A stretch of 64,000 nt of DNA from Apteryx mantelli. Its lineage: Eukaryota; Chordata; Aves; Apterygiformes; Apterygidae. The DNA is taken from the NCBI RefSeq assembly GCF_036417845.1, contig NC_089982.1:64307684-64371683 (forward strand). The letters are read 5' to 3'. The position numbers and the translations under genes were made by a program. Positions within the stretch are counted from its first letter, which is position 1. Every line of letters begins with the position of its first letter. Below, in pieces: positions 53,021-63,010 of the stretch. The notes beneath the pieces were generated by a model. The model was not told where the DNA came from. It searched no databases and saw only the letters and a program-made list of their open reading frames with translations.

Positions 53021-54700
53021 TCAAGGTTGGGGTGGCTGTGGCAATTTCTTAAAATAAGAGAGCAATGAAGTTTGACGCATCAATTGACTCTTCCTTTCAC
53101 AAAGGATTTCTCTGTAGCATGTGATGCTGTTTGACAGCATTTTACCCACAAGAGAACTTCTTTCAAAATTGGAGTCAATCCTCTCAAACCCTGCTGCTGC
53201 TTTATCAACTAAGTTTATGTAATATTCTAAATCCTTTGTTGCCATTTCAACAATGTTCACAGCATCTTCCCCAGGAGTAGATTCCATCTCAAGAAGCCAC
53301 TTTCTTTGCTCATCCATAAGAAGCAACTCCTCATCCATTAAAGTTTTATCATGAGATTGCAGCAATTCAGTCACATCTTCAAGCTCCACTTCTAGTTCTC
53401 TTGCTATTTCCACCACATCTGCAGTTACTTCCTCCACTGAAGTCTCAAACCCCTCAAAGTCATCCATGAGGGGTCGAATCAACTTCTTCCAAACTCCTGT
53501 TAATGTTGATATTTTGACCTCCTCCCTTGAATCACCAATGATGTTCTTAATGGCATCTAGAATGGTGAATCCTTTCCAGAAGGTTTTCAATTTACTTTGC
53601 CCAGATCCATCAGAGGAATCACTATCTATGGCAGCTATAGCCTTACGAAATGTATTTCTTAAATAAGAAGGCTTGAAAGTCAAAATGACTCCTTGGTCCA
53701 TGGGCTGCAGAATGGATGTTGTGTTAGCAGGCATGAAAACAACATTAATCTCGTTGTACATCTCCATCAGAGCTCTTGGGTGACCAGGTGCATTGTCAAT
53801 GAGTGGTAATATTTTGAAAGGAATCTTTTTTTCTGAGCAGTAGGTCTCAACAGTGGGCTTAAAATATTCAGTAAACCATGTTGTAAACAGATGTGCTGTC
53901 ATGCAGGCTTTGTTGTTCCATTTATAGAACACAGGCAGAGTAGATTGAGCATAATTCTTAAGGGCCCTCAGATTTTCGGAATGGTAAATAAGCATTAGTT
54001 TCAACTTAAAGTCACCAGCTGCATTAGCCCCTAACAAGAGAGTCAGCCTGTCCTTTGAAGCTTTGAAGCCAGGCATTGACTTCTCCTCCCTAGCTATGAA
54101 AGTCCTAGATAGCATTTTCTTCCAACAGAAGGCTGTTTCATCTACATTGAAAATCAGTTGTTTAGTGTAGCCACCTTCATCTATTATCTTAGCTAGATCT
54201 TCTGCATAACTTGCTGCAGCTTCTGCATCAGCACTTGCTGCTTCACCTTGCACTTTTATGTTATGGAGATGACTTCTTTCCTGAAACCTCAGGAACCAAC
54301 CTCTGCTAGCTTCAACCTTTTATTCTGCAGCTTCCTCCCCTCTCTCAGCCTTCACAGAATTGAAGAGAGTTCGGGCCTTGCTCTGGATCAGGCTTTGGTA
54401 TAAAGGAATGTTGTGGCTGGTTTGATCTTCTATCCAGGCCACTAAAACTTTCTCCATATCAGCAATAAAGCTGTTTCACTTTCTTATCATTCATGTGTTC
54501 ACTGGAGCAGCGCTTTGAATTTCCTTCAAGAACGTTTCCTTTGCATTCACAGCTTGGCTACCTGCTTGGTGCAAGAGGTCCAGCTTTCGGCCTGTCTCAG
54601 CTTTCGACACACCTTCCTCACTAAGCTTCATCATTTCTAGCTTTGGATTGAAAGTGAGAGACGTGTGACTCTTCCTTTCCCTTGAACACTTAGAGGCTAT
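53021..54700 (-). pseudogene. Tigger1 transposase, inactivated by start loss and stops
   Basis: This is a DDE transposase that in the intact element cuts and pastes the transposon in the nucleus. One frame runs through the whole gene without frameshift. The N-terminal part (54494-54700) has the LTFNPKLEMMKLSEEG-type CENP-B/Psq helix-turn-helix DNA-binding region. The open 410 codons (53021-54253, whose first codon is GTG, not a real start) carry the DDE_1 catalytic domain with all three acidic residues present: D38 in FNVDET, D153 in LIDNAPGH and D186 in MDQGVI. Damage: the expected ATG is ATA at 54698-54700; in-frame stops lie at 54491-54493 (TGA), 54476-54478 (TGA), 54320-54322 (TAA) and 53021-53023 (TGA). 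The first two look like CGA to TGA changes at CpG, judged from memory of the family consensus. The frame continues after 53021 with recognisable C-terminal sequence to about 52949. Not functional. Confidence 0.9.
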
Positions 54701-55083
54701 TGTAGGGTTATTAATTGCCCTAATTTCAATATTGTTGTGTCTCAGGGAATAGAGAGGCCTGAGGAGAGGGAGAGAGATGGGGGAACAGCCAGTCAGTGGA
54801 GCAGCCAGAACACACACAGCATTTATTGATTAAGTTCGCCGTCTTACAGTGGCACAGTTTGCGGCACCCCAAAACAATTGCAATAGTAACATCAAAGATC
54901 ACTGATCACAGATCACCATAACAGATAAAATAACAATGAAAAAGTTTGAAATATTGCGAGAATTACCAAAATGTGACACAGAGACACGAAGTGAGCCCAT
55001 GCTGTTGGAAAAATGGTGCCGACAGACTTGCTTGGCGCAGGGTTGCCATGAACCTTCAATTTGTAAAAAACACAGTATCTGCG

Positions 55084-55109
55084 AAGTGCAATAAAATGAG
55101 GTATGCCTG
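55084..55109 (-). repeat. Right terminal inverted repeat of Tigger1
   Basis: Reads as CAGGCATACCTCATTTTATT on the minus strand. A TA follows directly on the plus strand. Confidence 0.9.
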
Positions 55110-55995
55110 TACACTTTAGCAACCCAGCACAGCAAACAACCAGTTTAGCAAGGACTGACAATCAGTGATAGTATTTATCCTCACTTTCAACTTAGATCTC
55201 CCTTTTACTGTTTGTCCGGAGGAGCACTTCATCTCTGTTCACTTGTGAGCATCTGTATGGAATATTACTTCAGATTATTTAACAAGTTAATTATATAGGC
55301 TGCTCATCAAAAATTTTTTTTTTAAATACAGGTTGCTATTCTTTTCCAAATTTCTGATATTTCTGGTATCATAAAGGAACCAAAGTTTAGTGTCTGAGAA
55401 TGTTAATAAACAGTGTCTTTCAAAGGTTCTCAATCTATCTGGAATCAATAGAACTAGATATATTGTAAGCACGGCCAAAATGAGAATATTCCTTGTGTAA
55501 GTGTGACATGATAGAAAACTTGTGTCCAAACCCTGTTGCTGAATATTTACAGGTCTTCCAAAATCATTTTCTTTTATGAGACTTGTACAACAGAGATCTC
55601 TGGATCCCCAACACATATTTCATATGTGTATATATATGTATATCCATATGTGTGTACATATACATATATATATGGTATTAAAACTATAATAGCAAGGAAA
55701 TGCAGTGATAAAATGTGCTATCACATTGCAGAAAAAGTATGTCTTTGACTTGACTAAGATGTGCAAATGAATGAAATCCTATGAAAGAAGCCAAAGAGTA
55801 GGTAATATCCAGAACAAATAGATTTTTATGATCCATACTTTTGTCATAGGCAAGACAGTCTGGACTCAGGGAATTTCATTTAATTTAATTTAGTGCTCAT
55901 TAACATAAAGACAATGAACAATTAAATACTTAGGGAAACACCTTTCCTCTGCCTTCTCCAGTCTCATCTTCTGTCTACCACTCCTCTTCCCACCT
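55110..55995. other. AT-rich noncoding sequence, no gene recognised
   Basis: Unique flank of the transposon. It contains a TA/TATG microsatellite at 55621-55674 and a T-run near 55313. No gene seen. Confidence 0.5.
55621..55674. repeat. TATG/TACA compound microsatellite
   Basis: About 55 bases of alternating CATATG, TGTATA and TATATA sequence. Confidence 0.8.
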
Positions 55996-56678
55996 TGTTA
56001 TCTCCCTTCCCCCCTTCTCAATTCCCCTTGTTTTTGCCTCACCTAACAGTCAGGCCCTCCTGCTCAGCTCAGCTTGGTGAGGCAACAGGCGACACAGAAG
56101 ATTGGGGTCAGTGCACTGTTGTTTCACTCTGCTGCTCCTTGCTTCTTACTGTGCCTCTCCTCTGGCCTGGGTCCCCCACAGGCTGCAGTCCCCTCAGGGG
56201 TGTCCCTGCCCTGGCACGGGTGCCCTGCGGGGTGCAGTTCCCCCGAGACGTACCTCCACCAGTGTGGTGCGCCGGCTGCCCAGTGTGCACATCCGCTGCA
56301 TCACCAACACTGTCTCCTTCCACGTGTCTCCTCTGCTTCTCCAAAAACGTGCCTCTTCATGTTTCTGCTTGTGTGTTCCCTTGTGTGTGTCTTGCTAGGT
56401 CTCCTCCTACATGGCTCCCTTTTGTGTCTTCTCATGCTTTTCCTTTTGTCTCCTCACGTGCGCGCCCGCCCCTGGCAGCGGCCGCCCGTTGCCACAGGCG
56501 CCTGCGCAGAGGCGTCAGCTGCTCCCTGCCCGGCGGCGGTTCCCCGCGCAGGGCTGGTTCTGTCGTGTCAGAGGCGGCTGGAACCAGCTGCGGCCGGTGC
56601 AGGGCGGCTCGCGGGCTCCTCCCGCAGGGGGCCCTGCTGCAGCCCCTGCTGCTGAAACCTTGCAGTTTGTGTCCAACA
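55996..56678 (+). repeat. CpG-rich interspersed repeat, possibly an LTR
   Basis: A GC-rich block of about 680 bases, starting TGTTA and ending CCAACA, in strong contrast to AT-rich flanks. The densest CpG part is 56210-56640. The 3' third shares block order with the repeat at 52396-52690 on the other strand. Its 3' end (GCTGAAACCTTGCAG) resembles the end of a sequence widespread in bird genomes. Long open frames (245 codons at 55995-56732, 193 at 56074-56655 and others on both strands) follow from the low stop-codon frequency of GC-rich DNA; their proline-, serine- and cysteine-rich products match nothing I know. No target-site duplication was found, so the LTR assignment is tentative; a CpG island or lncRNA promoter is the alternative. 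Confidence 0.5.
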
Positions 56679-59600
56679 ACTTTCTGGGCCATTTCCAGCT
56701 ATCTAATAAGCTGGTACAACCTAATCATATAATTCTTTTGGGAGGGAAAAGGGAAAACTATAGGCTAGGTCTTTCTTGTATTCTGGAACACTGATGCTTT
56801 GAAAATCCAACAAGCCAAACTTCTCAAGCAAAAGCTGTTTGTTGGGTTGTGTTGAAATCTGTTTACATCATCTTTTTTCTACATAAAATATTGTAGATAG
56901 TTTCTTAGCATATATTTTGCTTCATGGTACAGTCTATTGAAATCCTAAGAATATGTAAACACACATATGTTCTCACAATCTTCCGCTGAATATAACAGAG
57001 GGCAAAATTATTTCTACATTCTTTAGGTAATGTAAATACTTTTAAGAGCACCACACAGAAGTAGGCATGTTTTTGACATGATGCTGCAGGGCTCTTAAAA
57101 TCACACAAAGAGTTTACATCATGTGGTTAAACTAATTTAAACCTCTGACAGGCATGCAGAAGTGGATTAAAATCGAACAGCTGAAACCGTTACTGCCCTT
57201 AGCACTCCGCCATGCCCTGCTGACCAACGTTGCCTCCCCTGAGGCAAGGATGTCTGATTTGCCTGCAAAATGACCGCAGCTTTCATCCCATATCTTAAGT
57301 TAAACTGACTCTGATTTTGTTTAATATGACAGCCTAGAAACTGAGGTGACGCTGGAGCTGATTTGTGAGAGGATCAGATGGACCTGCCTCAGGGGCAACT
57401 GCGCTTGTCAGTGGGGTGGGAAGGACGAGTGGGGGTGGTAGGAGCTGCAGCTGACTGACTTACATCTGCTCCCCTTAGTCTGTCGGAGCCCTGAGAGGAC
57501 GAATATCTTCCCTGATGTCTGTCATCTTCAACTTTCCTCCTCCCTATCCTTCATTTTTCTATTTATCACACAAACATTTATTGTTCCTAGTCACTCTGTA
57601 GTAGATCTTTAAGGCTGGAACCACATCTTTTGTTTTGTGAGGTATCTAACACTTTATGGTTTGAAATCAAATTTAATTGAAAATTAGTAAGGTATCTGTA
57701 GTGGCAGACTTGATTTTATTTCATGATATTAACACAGAGAAATGTTCAAGGGGGGATTCAAATATAATTCAAGAAATTGTTCTGAACAAACTAGGAAGTT
57801 AAGTAGTGAGAAAAGTTAACAAGTATACATGCTAATTTCATGCAATGCCTAGTACATGGTACGATACCAACCCCCCCAATGCACATAATATACTTTTATG
57901 CTTAAATGAATACTATGCATTTTAGCAAGTTTAGCACAAGACACTGAGCTCAGTTTTCTGTGCTGTGTATGATATAAGTAATATTTTCAACATAGAACTT
58001 TTCTTTATAAAAACATGAACGGAAGAAAATCTTCTTGATTCTCAAAAGAATGTAGGGATTAAATTTCTTGTGGCTTGTAATTCCTACTCAGAGAAACTCC
58101 TGAAGAGTAAAAGTGAATGTAATTTTCTGCAGGAATTAGGAAGTGAAATGGAGCTTGCAGCTTACATTACTTTGAGCCGTGGACCTTGGCAAGTGTGGAA
58201 AGATTTCAAAGGCTCCTCTCCTTGATCATATCTTAAGAGGTATGTGATAATGTACAACTTCTGAAGAAAGATTTTTTTTTCTCCCCCAAGATAACTGCTA
58301 GGACACAAAAACATGAATTGTCCGTATATACGTAGGTAAACTGAACCTAGTGAAAGGAACTCCAACTCCTGTAATCACAAACAAATGCCTCTCAAAATGT
58401 AGTTTATAAATACCTCAAACTCCAACTCTATTAAAACCAGTTACCTATTCTGCCTATATGTATTCTACACTGGGTCAGTTGAAGTTATGCTAATTTGCAC
58501 ACTAGGAAGTAAAATTGAATCTTAAATAGTTAGGGGGAAAGACTGTAAGGCAGCCAGAGTTTCACAATAAATTTATCACAGCTTTCTGAAATTAATGGCG
58601 TGCACTGTTGACAATATATAGAAACAGACCTGTGATTTTGAAATTTCATCAACCTACAAATAATTAAAGTAAGGAAGGCTATTATTTGTAGTATTTATAA
58701 AATACTTTAGCAGCTATTAATGAAAATTATTAAACTACTTTCCACATAGTGTTTATTTTGAATTTGTCAATAGATTTTAAATATAATTGTTATTTTATAA
58801 TACAAATATCTATTAACAGCTTAAAACTATTATACTTTCCTCACAAATTTACTACTGTAGTGTTAAATCTAATTTTTGAATGTGTGTTGTAACATAATTA
58901 CACCATTAAGAAAAGGTTATATCACTCGTATCTGTATACTGTGTGATATGTCCTGAAAAAATATAATTCAGACCATCTGTTTCCATTGCCAGATTTTTTT
59001 GTGCTTGGACAAAATTGATCATAGAATATAACCTAACCTAATGTATCCTAATTAATGAGACAAAAATAAGCTTCGTGGAGCATCCCCTCCTGCAATGACT
59101 GTTAAAGGATCTAAGTCATCAGTAGGACAAGCCAGTGTTCTTGAATGCTGAGTGAGAGTCACTATAGCTAAATGATAGGAAATGTGCTTTGCACTGCGCA
59201 TTTGGGATTCTTCGCTGGAAGAATCTTCGCCTGCTGATTTTGCATGGAGAAACATAAATGTTGGGATTCATCAATCTTAAAGAATGTCTGAAGGATGAAG
59301 AAGCAGTAGTTGAAGCACCAGCATCCTTTTGCATTGTAGCCTAATGATAGAATACTTATGTAGAATATGGGAGATAAAGGTTTAATTTCCTCTTCAAACC
59401 CACATCTCTTGTATCCCAAACAAACAAATTGTAGAATATGCTATGTGATAGGTCCATTTTTTAACATTTCTGTAGAAGCTAGGCTTGGCAGGGCAGAACA
59501 CAACATATCAAATAGTTCCAAATAACTTTTGCAAAGAGTCTACACAGTTCAAATGCTGGCAATAATATTTTTCTTTTATAAAAATCAGTAAAAGGGTGAA

Positions 59601-60778
59601 ACTGATGAGATTTTCAATACAGAACAGACACTGCAGGTTGTATAGAGTACTCGGATTAAGGGAGGGAGATTTTAAGGTGCTTTTTTTTCCAAAGAGACTG
59701 TTCTTCTAAGAAGTTCTTCTAGATTCAGATTAACAGCACCTCTATGAGACATTATGATGCTGTGTGTTTCTTCCTGAAGTTGTTTGATGAAGAACTTCTC
59801 TTAAGTTTAGAATTCTTGAAAGACTGGGAGGTTTTTATTCCAAGGGAATCCCAAGCAAGAGCTGAAAACAATGACATCCAGAGAACCCGATTCTTTGCTT
59901 TAGTACCTCAGTCTCACAAAGAAAACCCATGGCAAGTCTTTTATAGAGGAGAGAGTCTTTCCTGAATGTTTATTTTGTTTTGTTTTGTTTTATATTATTT
60001 TATTTTTCTTATTTTTTCCCATTTGTCTTAAGACACACCGCCATTTACTTGGAGTCAGATTTACTTTAAGAAGTGAGACATGAGATTTTTGTGTGTGTAA
60101 ATATAAAGGAGAGGGTTCCAAGAAAGAGTCAGGCTAGTGGGAGGGAAGTGAAACAAAAAGACATATTCTATATGAGTACTTTGCCTATTGTTTCAACCAG
60201 GATACCAGAGTGCACAAAGAATTTTAGTGGAATCTGATAATAATGTTATATAATATTAGTTACATGTCTTTCCTCTCTGTCCATTCCACAATTGCAAATC
60301 CTAATCTATGGCAGTACCATATGCACTACACAATCATTAGACATTTTACTCAGCCTTCTGTATTTTCCAGTTGTCTTCAATTACTGAATCTCATTCTCTT
60401 TCAAACAGGAGTGAGTTTATGGAGGTCTGTGAAGCTATTCAGTGTGAAACTTGTATAAGTTAGAGGAAGACGGCTGCATTTGCCATATATTTTTTAAAGG
60501 AGTTGTAAGTATCATTCATTTTTGACTAGTAATTTCACAGTCTTTCATTTTGAAATGTGACTTCAACCTTCAAAGCACAGTGAAGTTCTGGGGAGTCTAC
60601 CTAGGTGTTCCAATGGGCTATGGTTCAAGCTACATCTCATACTTTTTCTACAAAATGCATTTTAACCATTTTTTCTCCCTTTCTGTAGTCAAACTAACCA
60701 TCTAGTTAGTTCTTTAGAATAGTCTTTTAAAGCTATGTAGCTGTCCTTTCAATGTTTGAATCTAAGCTTTGCTGTCTG
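56679..60778. other. Noncoding sequence, mostly AT-rich
   Basis: No gene seen. The part at 57140-57500 is richer in G and C and contains no identified element. Short open frames on the minus strand at 59052-59419 overlap each other and look spurious. Confidence 0.5.
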
Positions 60779-61300
60779 GTGAGACCACATCCGGAGTGCT
60801 GTGTCCAGTTCTGGGCTTCCCAGTACAAGAGAGACATGGACATACTGGAGTGAGTCCCATGAAGGGTCACAAAGATGATTAAGGGACTGAAGCACTGTCA
60901 TAGGAGGAGAGGCTGAGAGAGCTGGGATTGTTTAATCTGGAGAAGAGAAGACTGTGGTGGGGATCTTATCTGTGTGAGTGGATTCCTGATGGGAAGGAAT
61001 AAAGAAGATTGAGCCAGACTCTTCTCAGTGGTGCCCAGTGGCATCACAAGAGGAAATGCACAAATTAAAATACAGGAAATTCCACTTAAACATAAGAAAA
61101 AACTCATTTACTGTGAGGGTGGTCAAGCAGGGGAACGTGTTCCCCATAGAGGTTGTGGAGTGTCCGTGCTTGGAGATACTGAAAACCTGACTGGACACAG
61201 CTCTGAGCAACCTGCTCTTGGTGAACCTGCTTTGAGTAAGGGAGTTGGGCTAGATGATCTCCAGAGGTACCTTCCAGCCTTAGTGATTCTGTGATTCTAT
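60779..61300 (+). mobile_element. CR1 LINE 3' end, plus strand
   Basis: Starts at GGTGAGACCACATCCGGAGT, a hallmark phrase of the CR1 3' coding region, continues through the expected GGAGAGGCTGAGAGAGCTGG and GGATCTTATCTG stretches, and ends GTGATTCTGTGATTCTAT at 61300, the CR1 3' terminal repeat. The copy is 5'-truncated, about 520 bases, in good condition compared with the other CR1 pieces here. Short open frames overlapping it are shadows. Confidence 0.92.
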
Positions 61301-62334
61301 TTTCTGTAACCTTTTTAGATTTTATCTGAAAGACACAAATAACAGGGAATTTGTCTGCTGCCCCTACATTGCATGTAATACACAGACTTTTCTTGGTTTC
61401 TTATGGAAATAGGACTTCTGCATCATGTCATTTATCTATTCATCTGTTCATGTCCTTGCTAATAGTTTTTGAACTCATTCACCAGTTTCCACCAAATTTG
61501 TCAGAAAAATAGGAATCTCAGAATAATTAAGTTCTGACAAGCTCCATAAGAATAAGAAATAAAATATACTACATCATCACAGACTGTCTTTAGCACTAAC
61601 CAATATGATAATCTATGAGCAATTATTCCACTTCATCTGAGCTACTTAGATAGTCACTGAGCCAAATAGAAAGGCACTGATTAATTCCATAAGTCTGATT
61701 CTGTAGTCTAGCAGTTATCTTCTGAAAGGAGATCAGCTTTTATTAAAACCTGAGATTTGCTCTGGAAAAAAAAGCAATTTTGAGTTTGACGTGCATGTCC
61801 TAATAATGACATTCCACTAAAAATAGCGCATCTTCAGAGATCATCAGAAATGGAACTGTGAAAACAAGACAAGTAAAGCAGTTTGCTTTAGAATAGCCCA
61901 TGGTTTTGTGCTTGTAATTGGAATTTAAGCATTTTTTATTCCTGCGTACACAAAAAGGAATTACAGCTGAAGTTTGTACAGCTTCCTCATCTCCTAGTTT
62001 TACAAATCTAGCCTTCTGCTTATTAATTTCAATAAAGGAACTATGTATGTACAAATTAGGTGCTACTGTCTAATGTCCCTACCTAATTCATAGAGAGGCT
62101 CAAGCATCCTAATGTCCTAATATTGATTAAACAATGCATTGAACTTTGGTTCAGTATAGTTTTGTAGGGTTAAGCCTTCAGATCAGAATCTGCAACAAAG
62201 AAATTATGCATTATCTACATAAAATATCATAAAATATGTACAAAATTGTGTAACAGTCGATACTTGGATTGTTTTAAATAGTTTAATAGTAAATAAACTT
62301 GGATACTTGGAACAGTTTTAAGTAGTTCCCAATT
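61301..62334. other. AT-rich noncoding sequence, no gene recognised
   Basis: Nothing identifiable between two CR1 fragments. Confidence 0.55.
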
Positions 62335-62900
62335 GAAGGATTAATAAACTGGGGTTATGCAAGGGTCCATCCTGGGAGAATGAGTGTGCAAGGGATACAT
62401 ATTTTCATTCAGTACCTGAATGATAAAATAGAGAGTATGATTATTAAGTTTGCAGAAGATACCAGTCTGGGAAGAAATACAAACATATTAGAGGAAAGGA
62501 TTAGAATTTAAAATTATCTTCAAAAAGGAAAGACACAGCCTGAAAACTATTATACTGTACTAATCAAAATGACTGAGTTCAAGATGGAACCATTTAGATA
62601 TCCAATTTAGGTAGGGACATACAGACTAAAGAACTGTTAAGGTAGATCCTCTGAAGAAAAGAAACCTAAAGAAGATTATTGAAGATCTATTGGAAGTGAG
62701 CCAGCAAAATGTTGCTATTCATTTATACAGGTATATGGACTAAAGACACGTAAAACAATCTTTCTGTTCTATTCATCATTGGTAAGACCACAGTAGAGGT
62801 ATTATTCCAAGTTCAAGATAGATGCCACGTTTCAAGACAGATGGAAAAAAAGCGTGAGTCTCAGTTAAAAGGGGCAAGGAGGCAAGGAGGTGGGTGAGAT
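62335..62900 (+). mobile_element. Old CR1-like LINE reverse-transcriptase fragment, plus strand
   Basis: At about 62350 the sequence reads GVMQGSILG, a decayed form of the reverse-transcriptase motif GVPQGSVLGP. At about 62440 it reads KFAEDTSLG, a decayed form of KFADDTKLG, the catalytic segment; one of the two catalytic aspartates is now glutamate. Near 62780 CATTGGTAAGACCACAGTAG corresponds to the phrase that opens the copy at 60779. So this covers the reverse-transcriptase palm to finger region of a CR1-type element and is more diverged than its neighbour. The 3' end is missing or unrecognisable. Confidence 0.75.
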
Positions 62901-62945
62901 GATACCTTGAAGTGCTTCCTAGGTTACTGGTTCTCTAAGTCTATG

Positions 62946-63010
62946 TTATATTTCAGGTGTATTTCAGGTTATATTTCAGGTTATATGTCAGATTTCAGGT
63001 ATATTGCAGG
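62946..63010 (+). repeat. Tandem repeat of a TATATTTCAGGT-like unit
   Basis: Variants of TATTTCAGGT recur about five times (TTATATTTCAGGTG, TATTTCAGGT, TATATTTCAGGT, TATGTCAGATTTCAGGT, ATATTGCAGG). Confidence 0.8.

Larger units (their letters stand above)
52707..55109 (-). mobile_element. Full-length Tigger1-type DNA transposon
   Basis: A 2403-bp element of the pogo group of the Tc1/mariner superfamily. The ends are terminal inverted repeats that agree perfectly for 13 bases (CAGGCATACCTCA) and then partly (ATTGC). A TA follows the right end (55110-55111) and a CA precedes the left one (52705-52706), consistent with the TA target duplication of this superfamily with one point mutation. Subterminal sequence, interior and transposase all match what I remember of the Tigger1 family of placental mammals, whose consensus is about 2.4 kb, so this copy is complete. 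The transposase runs on the minus strand. Surrounding DNA contains avian-type CR1 copies, so the host is probably a bird, in which this family is not expected by vertical descent. Confidence 0.9.

Noticed and set aside
53466..53666. 66-codon open frame on the plus strand inside the Tigger1 element
   Set aside because: It is antisense to the transposase catalytic region and exists only because of that gene's codon use.
54899..55161. Minus-strand frames of 78 and 82 codons at the right end of Tigger1
   Set aside because: They lie in the noncoding subterminal region and cross the inverted terminus into the flank.
59020..59060. Possible CR1 3' end at GATCATAGAATATAACC
   Set aside because: No CR1 body sequence adjoins it on either side.
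62946..63010. CRISPR-like or regulatory array of TATTTCAGGT units
   Set aside because: Units are short, degenerate and contiguous without spacers, as in a simple tandem repeat in eukaryotic DNA.
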